Source: Thiomonas delicata (GTDB taxonomy: Bacteria > Pseudomonadota > Gammaproteobacteria > Burkholderiales > Burkholderiaceae_C). From it: 64,000 nt of DNA. A program made the position numbers and the translations under genes. The DNA lies in contig NZ_LT592171.1 in NCBI RefSeq assembly GCF_900088825.1, positions 69,951 to 133,950 of the forward strand, read 5' to 3'. The notes under the pieces are model-generated. The model was not told where the DNA came from. It saw nothing but the letters and a program-made list of their open reading frames with translations, and searched no databases. Positions 48,085 to 58,784 of the stretch are shown piece after piece (the first letter of the stretch is position 1; each line of letters starts with the position of its first letter).

Positions 48085-48675
48085 TCAGACGATGCCGCAG
48101 GCCTGCTCGAAGCTCAGGCGCGGGCTGCGCGGGAACAACCCGGCCGGATCGCCGTGGCCGAGGTTGCAGATGAAGTTGACCTTGACGGAGGTGCCGGCGA
48201 AGAAGGCGGCGTTGGCCGCGTCGGCGTCGAAACCGCTCATCGGCCCGCAGTCCAGTCCCACGGCCCGCGCGGCGAGGATGAAATAGCCGCCCTGCAGGCT
48301 GGAATTGCGCAGGGCGGTGGTGGCGATCAGGTCGGGCTTGCCCTCGAACCAGGAGCGCGCGGCCTGGTTGTGCGGAAACAGTTCGGGGAGCTTGTCGTAG
48401 AACGCCATGTCCATGCCGATGATGGCGTTGACCGGGGCCTGCAGGGTCTTGGCGCGGTTGCCTTCGCTCATGCAAGGCGCAAGCCTGGCCTTGGCCTGCG
48501 GCGACTTGACGAACACGATGCGCGCCGGGCTGCAGTTGGCCGAGGTCGGCCCCCACTTCATCAGCTCGTAAAGCTGGCGCAGCAAATGGTCGGGCACCGG
48601 CTCGGCGGTGAAGAGATTGTGGGTGCGGGCCTCGTCGAACAACTGGCGAAGCGCGTCGGCGGACAAGATGGACAT
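48085..48675 (-). CDS. RutE/HadB-like nitroreductase (malonic semialdehyde reductase type)
   Basis: 196 residues, the same length as E. coli RutE. Family motifs are [25 protein letters not shown]-type replaced by [36 protein letters not shown] and the FMN-binding [16 protein letters not shown]. These FMN enzymes reduce malonic semialdehyde or related compounds with NAD(P)H. No other rut genes are present, so a pyrimidine-degradation role is not supported by context. It lies downstream of nothing obvious and diverges from the DUF1841 gene across 88 bases. Confidence 0.87.
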   Translation of the reverse strand: MSILSADALRQLFDEARTHNLFTAEPVPDHLLRQLYELMKWGPTSANCSPARIVFVKSPQAKARLAPCMSEGNRAKTLQAPVNAIIGMDMAFYDKLPELFPHNQAARSWFEGKPDLIATTALRNSSLQGGYFILAARAVGLDCGPMSGFDADAANAAFFAGTSVKVNFICNLGHGDPAGLFPRSPRLSFEQACGIV

Positions 48676-48763
48676 GGGCGATCTCGGTCATGTTGAACAC
48701 CCCGCAATCTTGCAACAGCCGCACAATATCCGCTTGCCCGGACGCCAACCCCACGCCCACGCC

Positions 48764-49192
48764 ATGTTCAACCCCAGCAAGGACGAAGTCCGCCAATTCT
48801 TCATCGACGCCTGGCGCCGCCACCGCGAAGGCCTTGTGCTCACGCCGCTGGAAATCCTGGGGGCACGGTGGATGGAACAGCATCCCGAGTACCACGACGA
48901 CCTGGCCGACCCCGAGGCCATGCAGCGCGACTACACCGTGGAGCAGGGGCGCACCAATCCCTTTCTGCACCTGTCGATGCACCTATCCATCACCGAGCAG
49001 GTTTCGATCGACCAGCCGCCCGGCATCAAACAGGCTTTCCACCTGCTCGCCGCCAGACTGGGCGAGCACGAGGCGCAGCACGCCATCATGGAATGCCTGG
49101 GCGAAATGCTGTGGACCGCGCAGCGCAGCGGCCTGCCGCCGGACGGCGAGGCCTACGTGGACTGCGTGCGCCGCCGCGCCACACGCGGCTGA
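48764..49192 (+). CDS. DUF1841 family protein
   Basis: 142 residues. It begins MFNPSKDEVRQFFIDAWRRH and contains TPLEILGARWMEQHPEYH, NPFLHLSMHLSITEQVSIDQ and GEMLWTAQRSGLPPDGEAYV, the pattern of DUF1841. The family is widespread in beta- and gammaproteobacteria and has no known function; the conserved His residues hint at metal binding. It is soluble, with no signal peptide. Longer upstream starts would run into the divergent nitroreductase promoter and lack conservation. It converges with the binding-protein gene at 49204. Confidence 0.85.
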   Translation: MFNPSKDEVRQFFIDAWRRHREGLVLTPLEILGARWMEQHPEYHDDLADPEAMQRDYTVEQGRTNPFLHLSMHLSITEQVSIDQPPGIKQAFHLLAARLGEHEAQHAIMECLGEMLWTAQRSGLPPDGEAYVDCVRRRATRG

Positions 49193-49203
49193 GCGGCCCC
49201 GGC

Positions 49204-50331
49204 TCAGGCGCGCGGAAGCTCGCCGTCGACGCCCATGACGTAGCGGTCCATGGCCTGGATCTGGCTATCGGACATGACGCCGCCATCCAGCATCACGCCG
49301 CCGCGGTTGTCGAGAATGCGGCCCGAGAAAGGATGGAAGCGCCCCCGGATGATGTCGCGTTCGCGCGCCAGGACCTGACGCTGCGCGGCCTCGGGCACCG
49401 CCGCCAGGAACGGTGCCAGGCGCACGAAGCCCTGGTCCATGCCGCCCCAGACGTTGCTCGGACGCCAGCGCCCGGCCAGCACTTCGCGCACGGTGCGTAC
49501 GTAGAAATCGCCCCAGTGCAAGGTCACGGCGGTGAGCTGGACGCGCGGGCCGTACTGCGCCTCGTCGCTGCAATAGCCGATGGCCCAGCGGCCCGTCTCC
49601 TGCGCCACCTGCACCGCGGCCGGGGCGTTCGTATGGTGGGTCAGCACGTCCGCGCCCTGGGCGACGAGCGCCCGTGCGGCGTCGGCCTCGCGCCCTGGGT
49701 CGTACCAGCTGTTCACCCACGCCACCTTCATGCGTGCGTCGGGGTCGACCGCGCGCATGCCCAGCGTGAAGGCATTGATGCCCTGCACGACCTCGGGAAT
49801 CGGAAACGACGCCACCATGCCCGCCACCACCGCATGCCCCAGACGCGCGCGCATATGCGCGGCCACCATGCCCGCCAGATAGCGTCCCTGGTAGAAGCGG
49901 CCGCTGTAGGCGCCGACGTTGGCGGCGAGCTTGTAGCCCGAACACTGCTCGAAACGGGTCTGGGGAAAGTCGCGCGCCACGCGCAGCACCGACTCCATAT
50001 AGCCGAAGCTGGTGGTGAAAATGAGCTGCTCGCCTTGTCGCGCCAGCTCGCGCACCACGCGCTCGGCATCAGGCCCTTCGGGCACGTTGGCCACATGGCG
50101 GCTGCGCACGGCAGCGCCCAGCGCCCGCTGCATGTGCAGCCGGCCTTTCTCGTGCTGGGCCGTCCAGCCCGTGGCGCCGATGGGCGTGACGTAGACGAAG
50201 GCCGCGCGCAGCGGCTCGCGAATCGCCGCCGGCGAAGCGGGCGGGCTGCTTTGCGCCCGGGCGAACGGCGCCGCGGCGCAGGCAGACGCAAGACCGGCGA
50301 GCAACCGCCTGCGACTGAGGTTTTGTGACAT
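49204..50331 (-). CDS. BMP-family substrate-binding protein, second copy
   Basis: 375 residues. The twin-arginine N-terminus (SRRRLLAGLASACAAAP) suggests Tat export or, less likely, a lipoprotein. It then follows the BMP fold: AAFVYVTPIGATGWT, ANVPEGPDAERVVREL, LIFTTSFGYMESVL and ANVGAYSGRFYQGRYLAGM. It is clearly paralogous to the product of 51583-52671. BMP proteins bind nucleosides or purines for ABC importers. GAGGT precedes the ATG at 50331. It lies 181 bases after the adenine deaminase gene and has no permease of its own, so it probably shares the one encoded upstream. Confidence 0.87.
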   Translation of the reverse strand: MSQNLSRRRLLAGLASACAAAPFARAQSSPPASPAAIREPLRAAFVYVTPIGATGWTAQHEKGRLHMQRALGAAVRSRHVANVPEGPDAERVVRELARQGEQLIFTTSFGYMESVLRVARDFPQTRFEQCSGYKLAANVGAYSGRFYQGRYLAGMVAAHMRARLGHAVVAGMVASFPIPEVVQGINAFTLGMRAVDPDARMKVAWVNSWYDPGREADAARALVAQGADVLTHHTNAPAAVQVAQETGRWAIGYCSDEAQYGPRVQLTAVTLHWGDFYVRTVREVLAGRWRPSNVWGGMDQGFVRLAPFLAAVPEAAQRQVLARERDIIRGRFHPFSGRILDNRGGVMLDGGVMSDSQIQAMDRYVMGVDGELPRA

Positions 50332-50512
50332 GGTTGACCTCGACATGGCTCCCGACACGAACACCGCCGCGGCCGGGAGCGGCTCCGCGGCGGTGGAAAC
50401 CGTGGAATTGTAGGGAGCGGGTACGCGCAGCATGCCGCCGCCGGGGCGCCGGCTTCCGTGCGGCAAGGAGCGCGCTGCGCCGATCCGGGTGGCGCTGCGG
50501 CGAAGCCGGCGC

Positions 50513-51586
50513 TCAGGCGGTTGGCGGCAGCGGCAGGCCTTGCGCTTGCCAATGGGCGTCGAGGCGCGCGGCCCAGGCCGCGACCGGGCCGGCCGGGGCG
50601 AAGCTCGCTTCCAGGCTGTTGCGCAGCAGGCGGTAGGCGTCGGCGCTGTCCAGCGCGGGATGCGCGGCGAGCAGGGCCCGGTAGTTGGCGTTGACGTAGC
50701 CGCCGAAATAGGCCGGGTCGTCCGAATTCACCATGACCTTCACGCCGGCATGCAGCAGCGCCGGCAGGTTGTGCGCCGCCATGTCGGGAAACACGCGCAG
50801 CTTCACGTTCGACAAGGGACAGACGGTGAGCGCAACGCCTTCGGCTGCGAGCCGCCGCACCAGCGCGGGGTCGTCGGCCGCGTGCACGCCGTGGTCGATG
50901 CGCTCGGCGCCGAGCAGGTCCAGCGCGTCGCGCACAGAGGCGGCCGGGCCCTCCTCGCCGGCGTGCGCCACCAGACGCAGGCCCTGGGCGCGGGCCTGGG
51001 CGTAGAGCCGTGCGAATTTCTGCGGCGGATTGCCGCGCTCGGACGAGTCCAGCCCCAGGCCGATGATGTGTTCGCGCCAGGGGCTGGCGGCCTCCAGCGT
51101 CGCCAGGCCGTCGTCCTCGCTGAGGTGACGCAGCACGCAAAGGATGTAGTCCGCGCGCATCCCGAGTTCGTCCTGCGCGCGCCGCGCGGCGCGCAGCAAG
51201 CCGGGCATGAACACGTCGAAGCCGATGCCGCGCGCGGTGTGGCTCTGCGGGTCGAAGAACACCTCGGCCCGCACCACGTGGTCGGCCGCGGCGCGCTGGA
51301 AGTAGGCCCAGGCGAGATCGAAGAAATCCTGCTCGGTCCGCAGCACGTCGCAGCCGGCGTAGTACAAGTCGAGAAAGGACTGCAGGCTGTCGAAGGCGTA
51401 GGCGGCGCGCAGCGCCTCGCTGCTGGGCCAGCGCAGGGCCACGCCGTTGCGCCGCGCCAGGGCGAAGGCCAACTCGGGCTCGAGCGTGCCTTCGATATGC
51501 ACGTGCAACTCGGCCTTGGGCGCCGCGCACACGGCGGCGATCAAGGCCTCGCGGCCCGGCTCGGCCAGGGTTTGCGGCGTGCTCAC
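50513..51586 (-). CDS. Adenine deaminase, adenosine-deaminase-like type
   Basis: 357 residues from a GTG start at 51586. Zinc-binding and catalytic motifs are KAELHVHIEGTLEPE, LVAHAGEEGP, ERIDHGVHA and VMVNSDDPAYFGGYVNANY. The long SDDPAYFGGY segment and CPLSNVKLRVF are characteristic of adenine deaminases within the adenosine deaminase family, so adenine to hypoxanthine is the likely reaction. The start overlaps the stop of the binding-protein gene by four bases (GTGA), so they are coupled. Hypoxanthine would feed XdhAB, encoded in the same locus. Confidence 0.88.
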   Translation of the reverse strand: MSTPQTLAEPGREALIAAVCAAPKAELHVHIEGTLEPELAFALARRNGVALRWPSSEALRAAYAFDSLQSFLDLYYAGCDVLRTEQDFFDLAWAYFQRAAADHVVRAEVFFDPQSHTARGIGFDVFMPGLLRAARRAQDELGMRADYILCVLRHLSEDDGLATLEAASPWREHIIGLGLDSSERGNPPQKFARLYAQARAQGLRLVAHAGEEGPAASVRDALDLLGAERIDHGVHAADDPALVRRLAAEGVALTVCPLSNVKLRVFPDMAAHNLPALLHAGVKVMVNSDDPAYFGGYVNANYRALLAAHPALDSADAYRLLRNSLEASFAPAGPVAAWAARLDAHWQAQGLPLPPTA

Positions 51587-52671
51587 TTGCCGGGAACCTG
51601 GCCTTCCACGCCCTTGACGTAGAAGCTGATGCCATGCAGGAACTTGTCGTCGGCCTTGGCTCCGGCGGCCAGCACCGTGGCGCCGTTCTGGCCGATGATC
51701 GGGCCCTTCCAGATCGAGAAGCTGTGGTCCTTGAGCCCAGCCTTGACCGTCTCGACGCGCTGCCTGATCCTGGCCGGAACCTTGTCGGAGATGGACACGA
51801 TATTGATGGCGCCGTGGCCCACGCCCCACCAGATCTGCTGCGGCTTCCAGGTGCCGTCGAGCACGCGCTGGGTCTCGTATTCGTACACCGGCGCCCAGTT
51901 CACCACGGCCGAGGCCAGGTGTGCCTTAGGGCCGAACTTGGCCATGTCGCTGTCCCAGCCGAAGGCGTATTTGCCCAGCTTCTCGGCGGTCTGCAGCACG
52001 GCCGGCGAATCGGTGTTCTGGAACAGCACGTCGGCGCCCTGGTTGACCAGCGAGGTGGCGGCCTCGGTCTCCTTGGGCGGATCGAACCACTTGTTCACCC
52101 ACACGACCTTGACCTTCACCTTGGGGTTGACCGACTGCGCGCCCAGGGTGAACGAATCGATGTTGCGGATCACTTCGGGGATGGGCACCGAGCCGACCAC
52201 GCCGAGGATGTCGGTCTTGGTCATGCCGCCGGCGATGATGCCGGCCATATAGGCGCCCTCGTAGGTGCGGGCGTCGTAGGTGCCGACATTGGCGGCGGTC
52301 TTGTAGCCGGTGGCGTGCTCGAACTTGACCTTGGGATAGTCGCGCGCGACCTTGAGCGTCGGCTCCATGAAGCCGAAACTGGTGGTGAAGATGAGCCCGT
52401 CGCCCTGCTGCGCCAGGTCGCGGATCACGCGCTCGGCGTCGGGGCCCTCGGGCACGTTCTCGACGTACTGGGTCTTGACCTTGTCGCCGAACTTGGCCTG
52501 CAGCGCCTTGCGCGCCTGGTCGTGGGCGAAGGTCCAGCCGGCGTCGCCCACCGGGCCGACGTAGACGAAGCCGATTTTCAACGGCGCCTTGCCCGCCGCG
52601 TGCGCGGGCAGGCCGCCGGCAGCCAGCGCCAGCGCGGCGGCCAGGCCCAGAAGACGAAAACGATTCAGCAT
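51583..52671 (-). CDS. BMP-family purine/nucleoside substrate-binding protein
   Basis: 362 residues. The Sec signal peptide is LLGLAAALALAAGGLPAHA. The mature part follows the BMP pattern: KIGFVYVGPVGDAGWT, ENVPEGPDAERVIRDLA, LIFTTSFGFMEPTL, GTYDARTYEGAYMAGI and DVLFQNTDSPAVLQ. It is the main binding protein of the importer whose permeases and ATPase are encoded just upstream. GGAGAG precedes the ATG. A palindromic TGTATACA site is 44 bases from the start, suggesting its own regulated promoter. It is translationally coupled to the adenine deaminase gene. Confidence 0.9.
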   Translation of the reverse strand: MLNRFRLLGLAAALALAAGGLPAHAAGKAPLKIGFVYVGPVGDAGWTFAHDQARKALQAKFGDKVKTQYVENVPEGPDAERVIRDLAQQGDGLIFTTSFGFMEPTLKVARDYPKVKFEHATGYKTAANVGTYDARTYEGAYMAGIIAGGMTKTDILGVVGSVPIPEVIRNIDSFTLGAQSVNPKVKVKVVWVNKWFDPPKETEAATSLVNQGADVLFQNTDSPAVLQTAEKLGKYAFGWDSDMAKFGPKAHLASAVVNWAPVYEYETQRVLDGTWKPQQIWWGVGHGAINIVSISDKVPARIRQRVETVKAGLKDHSFSIWKGPIIGQNGATVLAAGAKADDKFLHGISFYVKGVEGQVPGK

Positions 52672-52714
52672 TGCGAGCTCTCCATCGAGGGTTGGAAATG
52701 ACGGTTGACGTTCA

Positions 52715-52727
52715 AACTGTATACAAA
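52715..52727 (-). promoter_or_regulatory. TGTATACA operator upstream of the binding-protein gene
   Basis: AACTGTATACAAA on the plus strand, i.e. TTTGTATACAGTT toward the gene. The same 13 bases, in the same orientation relative to the gene, occur at 58665-58677 upstream of xdhA. The core TGTATACA is a perfect palindrome. It lies in a 92-base AT-rich gap inside an otherwise tightly packed series of genes. Confidence 0.6.
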
Positions 52728-52763
52728 TTTGAAAAAATTGAAAACAAAAATCACGACCTCGGC

Positions 52764-53678
52764 TCAAGGCCTGAACACCTTGCCCAGCGAGGCCGGCATG
52801 TTGACGCGGATCCATACCGGGTTGCGCGACATCAGCGCCAGCACGACGATGGTGGCGACATAGGGCAGCATCGACAGCAATTGCGACGGCACCTGCACGC
52901 CCGCGCCCTGGAAGTAGAACTGCAGCATGGTCACGCCGCCGAACAGGTAGGCGCCGAGCAGCACGCGGCCCGGCCGCCAGGTGGCGAAGGTGGTCAGCGC
53001 CAGCGCGATCCAGCCGCGCCCGGCCGTCATGCCCTGCACCCACATCGGGGTGTAGATCACCGACAGGTAGGCGCCCGCCACGCCGCACAGCGCGCCGCCG
53101 AACATCAGCGCCAGCAAGCGGATGCGCCGCACCGGATAGCCCAACGCATGCGCCGACTGCGGCGACTCGCCCACCGCACGCAGCACCAACCCGGCGCGGG
53201 TGCGATGCAGGAACAGGTGGATGGCCAGCGCCAGCAGCACGGTGAGATAGACCATGGGGTGGTGCGAGAACAGCGCCGGTCCGGCGAAAGGCAGGTCCGA
53301 CAGCAGCGGAATATGCACATGGCCGAACGGCGGCAGGTTGCGTCCCACGTAGTCCAGCCCGACGAAGGCCGACAAGCCGGCGCCGAACAGGCTGAGCGCC
53401 AGCCCGGTGGCGTACTGGTTGGTGCCCAGCCACAGCACCAGCAGGCCGACCAGCGCCGCCAGCAGGCTGCCGACCGCGGCGCCGGCGCCGAACGCCAGCC
53501 ACTGGTTGCCGGTGGTCACGGCCACGGCGAAGCCGGCGATCGCGGCCATCAGCATCATGCCCTCGGCGCCGAGGTTGACCACGCCCGACTTCTCGTTGAC
53601 CAGCAGGCCCAGCGAGGCCAGCGCGAGGGGCGTGCCGGCGGACAGCGCCGAGGCCAGCAGCAGCGCGAATTCATGCAT
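52764..53678 (-). CDS. ABC transporter permease (BMP-type purine/nucleoside importer)
   Basis: 304 residues, highly hydrophobic with about eight to ten membrane segments. Typical motifs of this permease group are PLALASLGLLVNEKSGVVNL with GAEGMMLMAA, LGTNQYATGLALSLFG, and the cytoplasmic loop RTRAGLVLRAVGESPQSAHALG that contacts the ATPase. It overlaps the preceding permease gene by eight bases. It completes a heterodimeric membrane domain for the importer and is followed by the AT-rich gap with the operator. Confidence 0.92.
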   Translation of the reverse strand: MHEFALLLASALSAGTPLALASLGLLVNEKSGVVNLGAEGMMLMAAIAGFAVAVTTGNQWLAFGAGAAVGSLLAALVGLLVLWLGTNQYATGLALSLFGAGLSAFVGLDYVGRNLPPFGHVHIPLLSDLPFAGPALFSHHPMVYLTVLLALAIHLFLHRTRAGLVLRAVGESPQSAHALGYPVRRIRLLALMFGGALCGVAGAYLSVIYTPMWVQGMTAGRGWIALALTTFATWRPGRVLLGAYLFGGVTMLQFYFQGAGVQVPSQLLSMLPYVATIVVLALMSRNPVWIRVNMPASLGKVFRP

Positions 53679-54730
53679 GGCGCACTCCGGTGCGCGCCAG
53701 GCGCAGGCGATGGGTGACCAGGGTATCGGCCGCCAGCAGGCAGAACAGCAGCAGTCCCTGGAACACCCCGGTCATGGCGTTGGGCAGGCCCAGGCGCGAC
53801 TGCGCCAGTTCGCCGCCGATGTAGAACATGGCCATGAGCAGGCCCGAGAACACGATGCCCACCGCATTGAGCCGGCCGACGAAGGCCACGATGATGGCGG
53901 CGAAACCATAGCCCTGCGACACGTGCGGCGTGAGCTGGCCGAGCGGCCCCACAGCCTCGAGCGCGCCGGCCAGGCCGCTCAGGCCGCCCGACAGCAGCAG
54001 CACCGTCCACAGCGATTTGCGCGCCGAGAACCCGGCGTAACGCGCCGCATCCGGGGCCAGCCCGCCGACAAGGAGACGGAAACCCTGCAGGCTGCGGCGC
54101 ATGAACAGGCTCATCGCCACCACCGCGACCATGGCGATGGCGAAGCCGATGTTCAGCCGCGTATCGGGGATGAGCTTGGGCAGCGTGGTCGAGGCGGCGA
54201 ACAGCGCGGTCTGCGGAAAGTTGTAGCCGTTGGGGTCTTTCCACGGCCCGTAGACCAGGTCGTCCAGCAGGTACTGGGCCACGTACACCAGCATCAGGCT
54301 GGTGAGGATTTCGTTGGCGTTGAAGCGGTCGCGCAGCACGGCGACGATGGCCGCCCACGCCATGCCGCCGAGCACGCCGGCGAGCAGGATGGGTAGCAGC
54401 ACCCAGCGCGTGGTGTCGTCGCCGGCCTGCAGCGCCACGCCGCCGGCGGCAATCGCACCGAGCACGAATTGCCCCTCGGCGCCGATGTTCCAGACATTGG
54501 CGCGGTAGCAGGCCGCCAGGCCCAGGCCGCAGAGGATCAGCGGCGTGGCCTTCAGCCCCAACTCGGCCAGGCCGTAGAGGTTTTTCACCGGCTCGACGAA
54601 AAACAGCGCCAGGCCTGCCAGCGGGTTTTTGCCGAGCACGGCGAACATCGCCGCGCCGAACAACACCGTGACGGCCAAGGCGATGAGCGGCGACAGCAAC
54701 AACATGACGCGCGAGGGCGCGGCGCGCGCC

Positions 54731-54744
<14 letters not shown>
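53671..54744 (-). CDS. ABC transporter permease (BMP-type), first of the pair
   Basis: 357 residues with about eight or more membrane segments. Family patterns are LKATPLILCGLGLAACYRAN, WNIGAEGQFVLGAIAAGGVA, RDRFNANEILTSLMLVYVAQ and the coupling loop RRSLQGFRLLVGGLAPDAARYAG, here shown in part. Its 5' end overlaps the ATPase gene by 14 bases and its 3' end overlaps the next permease by eight, so all three are tightly coupled. It pairs with the 304-residue permease. Confidence 0.92.
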
Positions 54745-56293
<1,549 letters not shown>

Positions 56294-56307
56294 GGTGTGC
56301 GTTTTGT

Positions 56308-57687
56308 TCAGGACGCGAGGGGTCGCGGCCCGAGGTGCCCGGCTGCCGCGCCGGCATGCCGGTCGTGCTGCGCGAGCGCAGCCGAGATTCTGCATCCGCG
56401 CAGATAGACCGCCGCCACGTTGCGTTCGTCGGCCAGGCTCATCCACGCGAACAAGCGCTCATGCAAGCTGCGTGCCATGTCCTGCCGGCGCTGCTGCACG
56501 GGGCCGTCGGCCCAGCGCCAGACGACGACGTCGGCCAGCGTTCCGGCCGCGAAATGCCCGATCTCGTGCGCCAGTCCAAGCGCCTGGGCCGCGCCCAGCG
56601 TGGCGGCGTACAGGCCCTGCCAGGCCGGCAGGCGCTGGCCTTGCAGCGCGAGCACCTTGTAGCCGTCGGCCAGGGTGCGCAGGGCGCACAGGCTGGTGCC
56701 GCCGCCGACGTCGCTGGCCGGCGCCACGCGCACCCCGGCGGCGCGCGCCCGGGCCCAGTCGAACAGGCCGCTGCCGAGGAACAGGTTGGACGAGGGACAG
56801 AAGGCGATCTGCGCCCCGGTTTGCGCCAGCAACGCGCGGTCGGCGTCGTCCAGCCAGATGCCGTGGGCCAGCACGCTGCGCGCGCCGAGCAGGCCGTGCG
56901 CGGCGTAGACGTCGAGATAGCTGCGGCTTTCGGGAAACAGCTCGGCGACCCAGCGCACCTCGTCGCGGTTCTCGGCGACATGGGTCTGCATGTACAGCCC
57001 GCCGGCCCGGTCGCGGTAGGCGTCGAGCAGGCGCCCGGCCATGCTCAGCTGCGCCCGGCTGCTGGTGGCGGCGAAGCGCGGCGTCACGGCATAGGCCAGA
57101 CGGTCCACGCCATGCCAGCGATCGATGAGGTCGACGCAGTCGCGCTCGGCCTGTTCGACGTCGTCGCGCAGATCGTCCGGGCAGTTGCGGTCCATCAGCA
57201 CCTTGCCGGTGACCAGGCGCATGCCCAGGGCCTGACCGACCGCGAACAACGCCTCGCTGCTGGCCTTGTGCACCGTGGCGTAGACCAGCGCGGCGGTGGT
57301 GCCGTGCGCCAGCAGCGCGTGCAGGAAGCGCTCGGCGCCGCGCCGGCTCTGCTCGGGGTCGGCGTAACGCGCCTCGGCGGGGAAGGTGTAGCGCTGCAGC
57401 CAGTCCAGCAGCTGCGCGCCGTAGGAGCCGATGACGTCGAGCTGCGGCGCATGCACATGGGTGTCGATGAAGCCCGGCAGGATGAGGTGGCCGCGCCAGT
57501 CGTGCCGCGTCCACCTCGCATCGGGCGGCTGGTCGGCGGCGCGCACCGCCTGCACCCGGCCGTCCTCGACCAGCAGCCAGCCGTCGGGCTCGAAGCGCGC
57601 GGCGTCGCCGCCGTCCTCGTCCCAGCCGGGGTCGCGCTGAAAATGCAGGATGTCGCCGCACAGGGCGAGACGGATCGGTTCGGTCAT
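56308..57687 (-). CDS. guaD: Guanine deaminase
   Basis: 459 residues of the amidohydrolase superfamily. The zinc motif is PGFIDTHVHAPQLDVIGSYG, followed by QTHVAENRDEV, SVLAHGIWLDD and ASDVGGGTSLCAL, as in guanine deaminases. It converts guanine to xanthine. The C-terminal tail after ~430 is Ala/His-rich and variable. It lies 20 bases downstream of the LysR gene and 14 upstream of the ATPase gene, suggesting one transcript. Xanthine would be oxidised to urate by XdhAB, encoded divergently. Confidence 0.93.
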   Translation of the reverse strand: MTEPIRLALCGDILHFQRDPGWDEDGGDAARFEPDGWLLVEDGRVQAVRAADQPPDARWTRHDWRGHLILPGFIDTHVHAPQLDVIGSYGAQLLDWLQRYTFPAEARYADPEQSRRGAERFLHALLAHGTTAALVYATVHKASSEALFAVGQALGMRLVTGKVLMDRNCPDDLRDDVEQAERDCVDLIDRWHGVDRLAYAVTPRFAATSSRAQLSMAGRLLDAYRDRAGGLYMQTHVAENRDEVRWVAELFPESRSYLDVYAAHGLLGARSVLAHGIWLDDADRALLAQTGAQIAFCPSSNLFLGSGLFDWARARAAGVRVAPASDVGGGTSLCALRTLADGYKVLALQGQRLPAWQGLYAATLGAAQALGLAHEIGHFAAGTLADVVVWRWADGPVQQRRQDMARSLHERLFAWMSLADERNVAAVYLRGCRISAALAQHDRHAGAAAGHLGPRPLAS

Positions 57688-57707
57688 GGAATGAAGGATG
57701 CGGCGGT

Positions 57708-58628
57708 TCAGGAGCCTTGCGCCGCCAGCCGCACCTGCTCGCGCAGCCAATGCTGGGCGGCATCGTGATGGCTGCGCGCATGCCACAGCAGGTAATAGGT
57801 CAGCAGCGGGAAAGGCACCGGGCAGGGCAGGATGCGCACCGCCAGCCCCGCCTCGACGTAGTGCCGGCAGAAGCGCCGCCCGGTGGTCAGCACCAGCAGG
57901 CTGCGCGCCACCAGGCCGGGAATGAGATTGAAAAAACCGCAATGCACCGCGATGCGGCGCGTCAGTCCAAGATGGTGCAGGTGCTGGTCGATCACGCCTT
58001 CGCCGCCAGCGCGCAACGGCAGCGGCGCGACATGCTCGGCCTGCAGATACTGCGCCAGGTCCAGGCCCCGGCGCAGCGCGGGATGGTCGGCGGCCACCAG
58101 GCAGACGATCTCGTCGTCCAGCAGCGGCGCGATGTGCAACTCCTGCGGCGGCTCCAGCCAGTTGCCCACCACCGCGTCGACCTCGCCCGCCGCCAGGCTC
58201 TTGCGATAGTCGAACTCGCGGCTCAGCGGCACGACGTCCACACCGCAGGACGGCGCCTCGCGCTTGATGCCAGCCACCAGGGCAGGAAGAAATGCGGGAT
58301 CCATGTAGTCGGCCGCGGCGATGCGGAACAGCCGCGTGCTGCGCGCGGCGTCGAACGTCTGCCCGCCCGCCTGCAGGCGCTGCGCTTCGCGCAGGATGCT
58401 GGCGCAGGGCTCGAGCAGGCTGGCGCCGAAGGCCGTGGGCACCATGCCGCTGCCGCTGCGCACCAGCAATTCATCGCCGGTGACGGCGCGCAGGCGGCGC
58501 AGCGCCGCGCTCACCGCGGGCTGGGACGCGCCCAGGCGCATGGCCGCGCGGGACACGCTGGATTCGGTCAGCAAGGTGTGCAGCACGCGGATGAGGTGGA
58601 GATCGATGGAGTCCAGCGGATTGTTCAT
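57708..58628 (-). CDS. LysR family transcriptional regulator of the purine locus
   Basis: 306 residues. The N-terminal winged helix-turn-helix (LIRVLHTLLTESSVSRAAMR, LGASQPAVSAALRRLR) is followed by a periplasmic-binding-protein-like effector domain. It lies between guaD and xdhA, is divergent from xdhA, and is the only regulator within the locus. It is thus the prime candidate to use the operator at 58665-58677. The effector is likely a purine or purine product, which is inference. LysR sites usually have a T-N11-A form and the operator core here is a shorter palindrome, so a second regulator from elsewhere is possible. Confidence 0.9.
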   Translation of the reverse strand: MNNPLDSIDLHLIRVLHTLLTESSVSRAAMRLGASQPAVSAALRRLRAVTGDELLVRSGSGMVPTAFGASLLEPCASILREAQRLQAGGQTFDAARSTRLFRIAAADYMDPAFLPALVAGIKREAPSCGVDVVPLSREFDYRKSLAAGEVDAVVGNWLEPPQELHIAPLLDDEIVCLVAADHPALRRGLDLAQYLQAEHVAPLPLRAGGEGVIDQHLHHLGLTRRIAVHCGFFNLIPGLVARSLLVLTTGRRFCRHYVEAGLAVRILPCPVPFPLLTYYLLWHARSHHDAAQHWLREQVRLAAQGS

Positions 58629-58664
58629 GGCGAACCAGGTGGCGGCATAGCCCCAAGGGCATGG

Positions 58665-58677
58665 TTTGTATACAGTT
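58665..58677 (+). promoter_or_regulatory. TGTATACA operator upstream of xdhA
   Basis: TTTGTATACAGTT on the plus strand, 107 bases before the xdhA start and 36 before the divergent LysR gene. It is identical over 13 bases to the site at 52715-52727 and has the same orientation relative to the downstream gene. Confidence 0.6.
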
Positions 58678-58784
58678 CAGCATATGTCAAGGTCCTGTCG
58701 GCATGGCCTAATGTTTGCATGCGCCGTGGCGCGAAGCCGCGCGTTCAATCCCGTGCGGCGCGACCGCCCCTCGCGAAACTGGCC

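Noticed and set aside
48085..48675. Part of a rut pyrimidine-degradation operon
   Set aside because: Only the RutE-like gene is present; no rutA, rutB, rutC or rutD neighbours exist.
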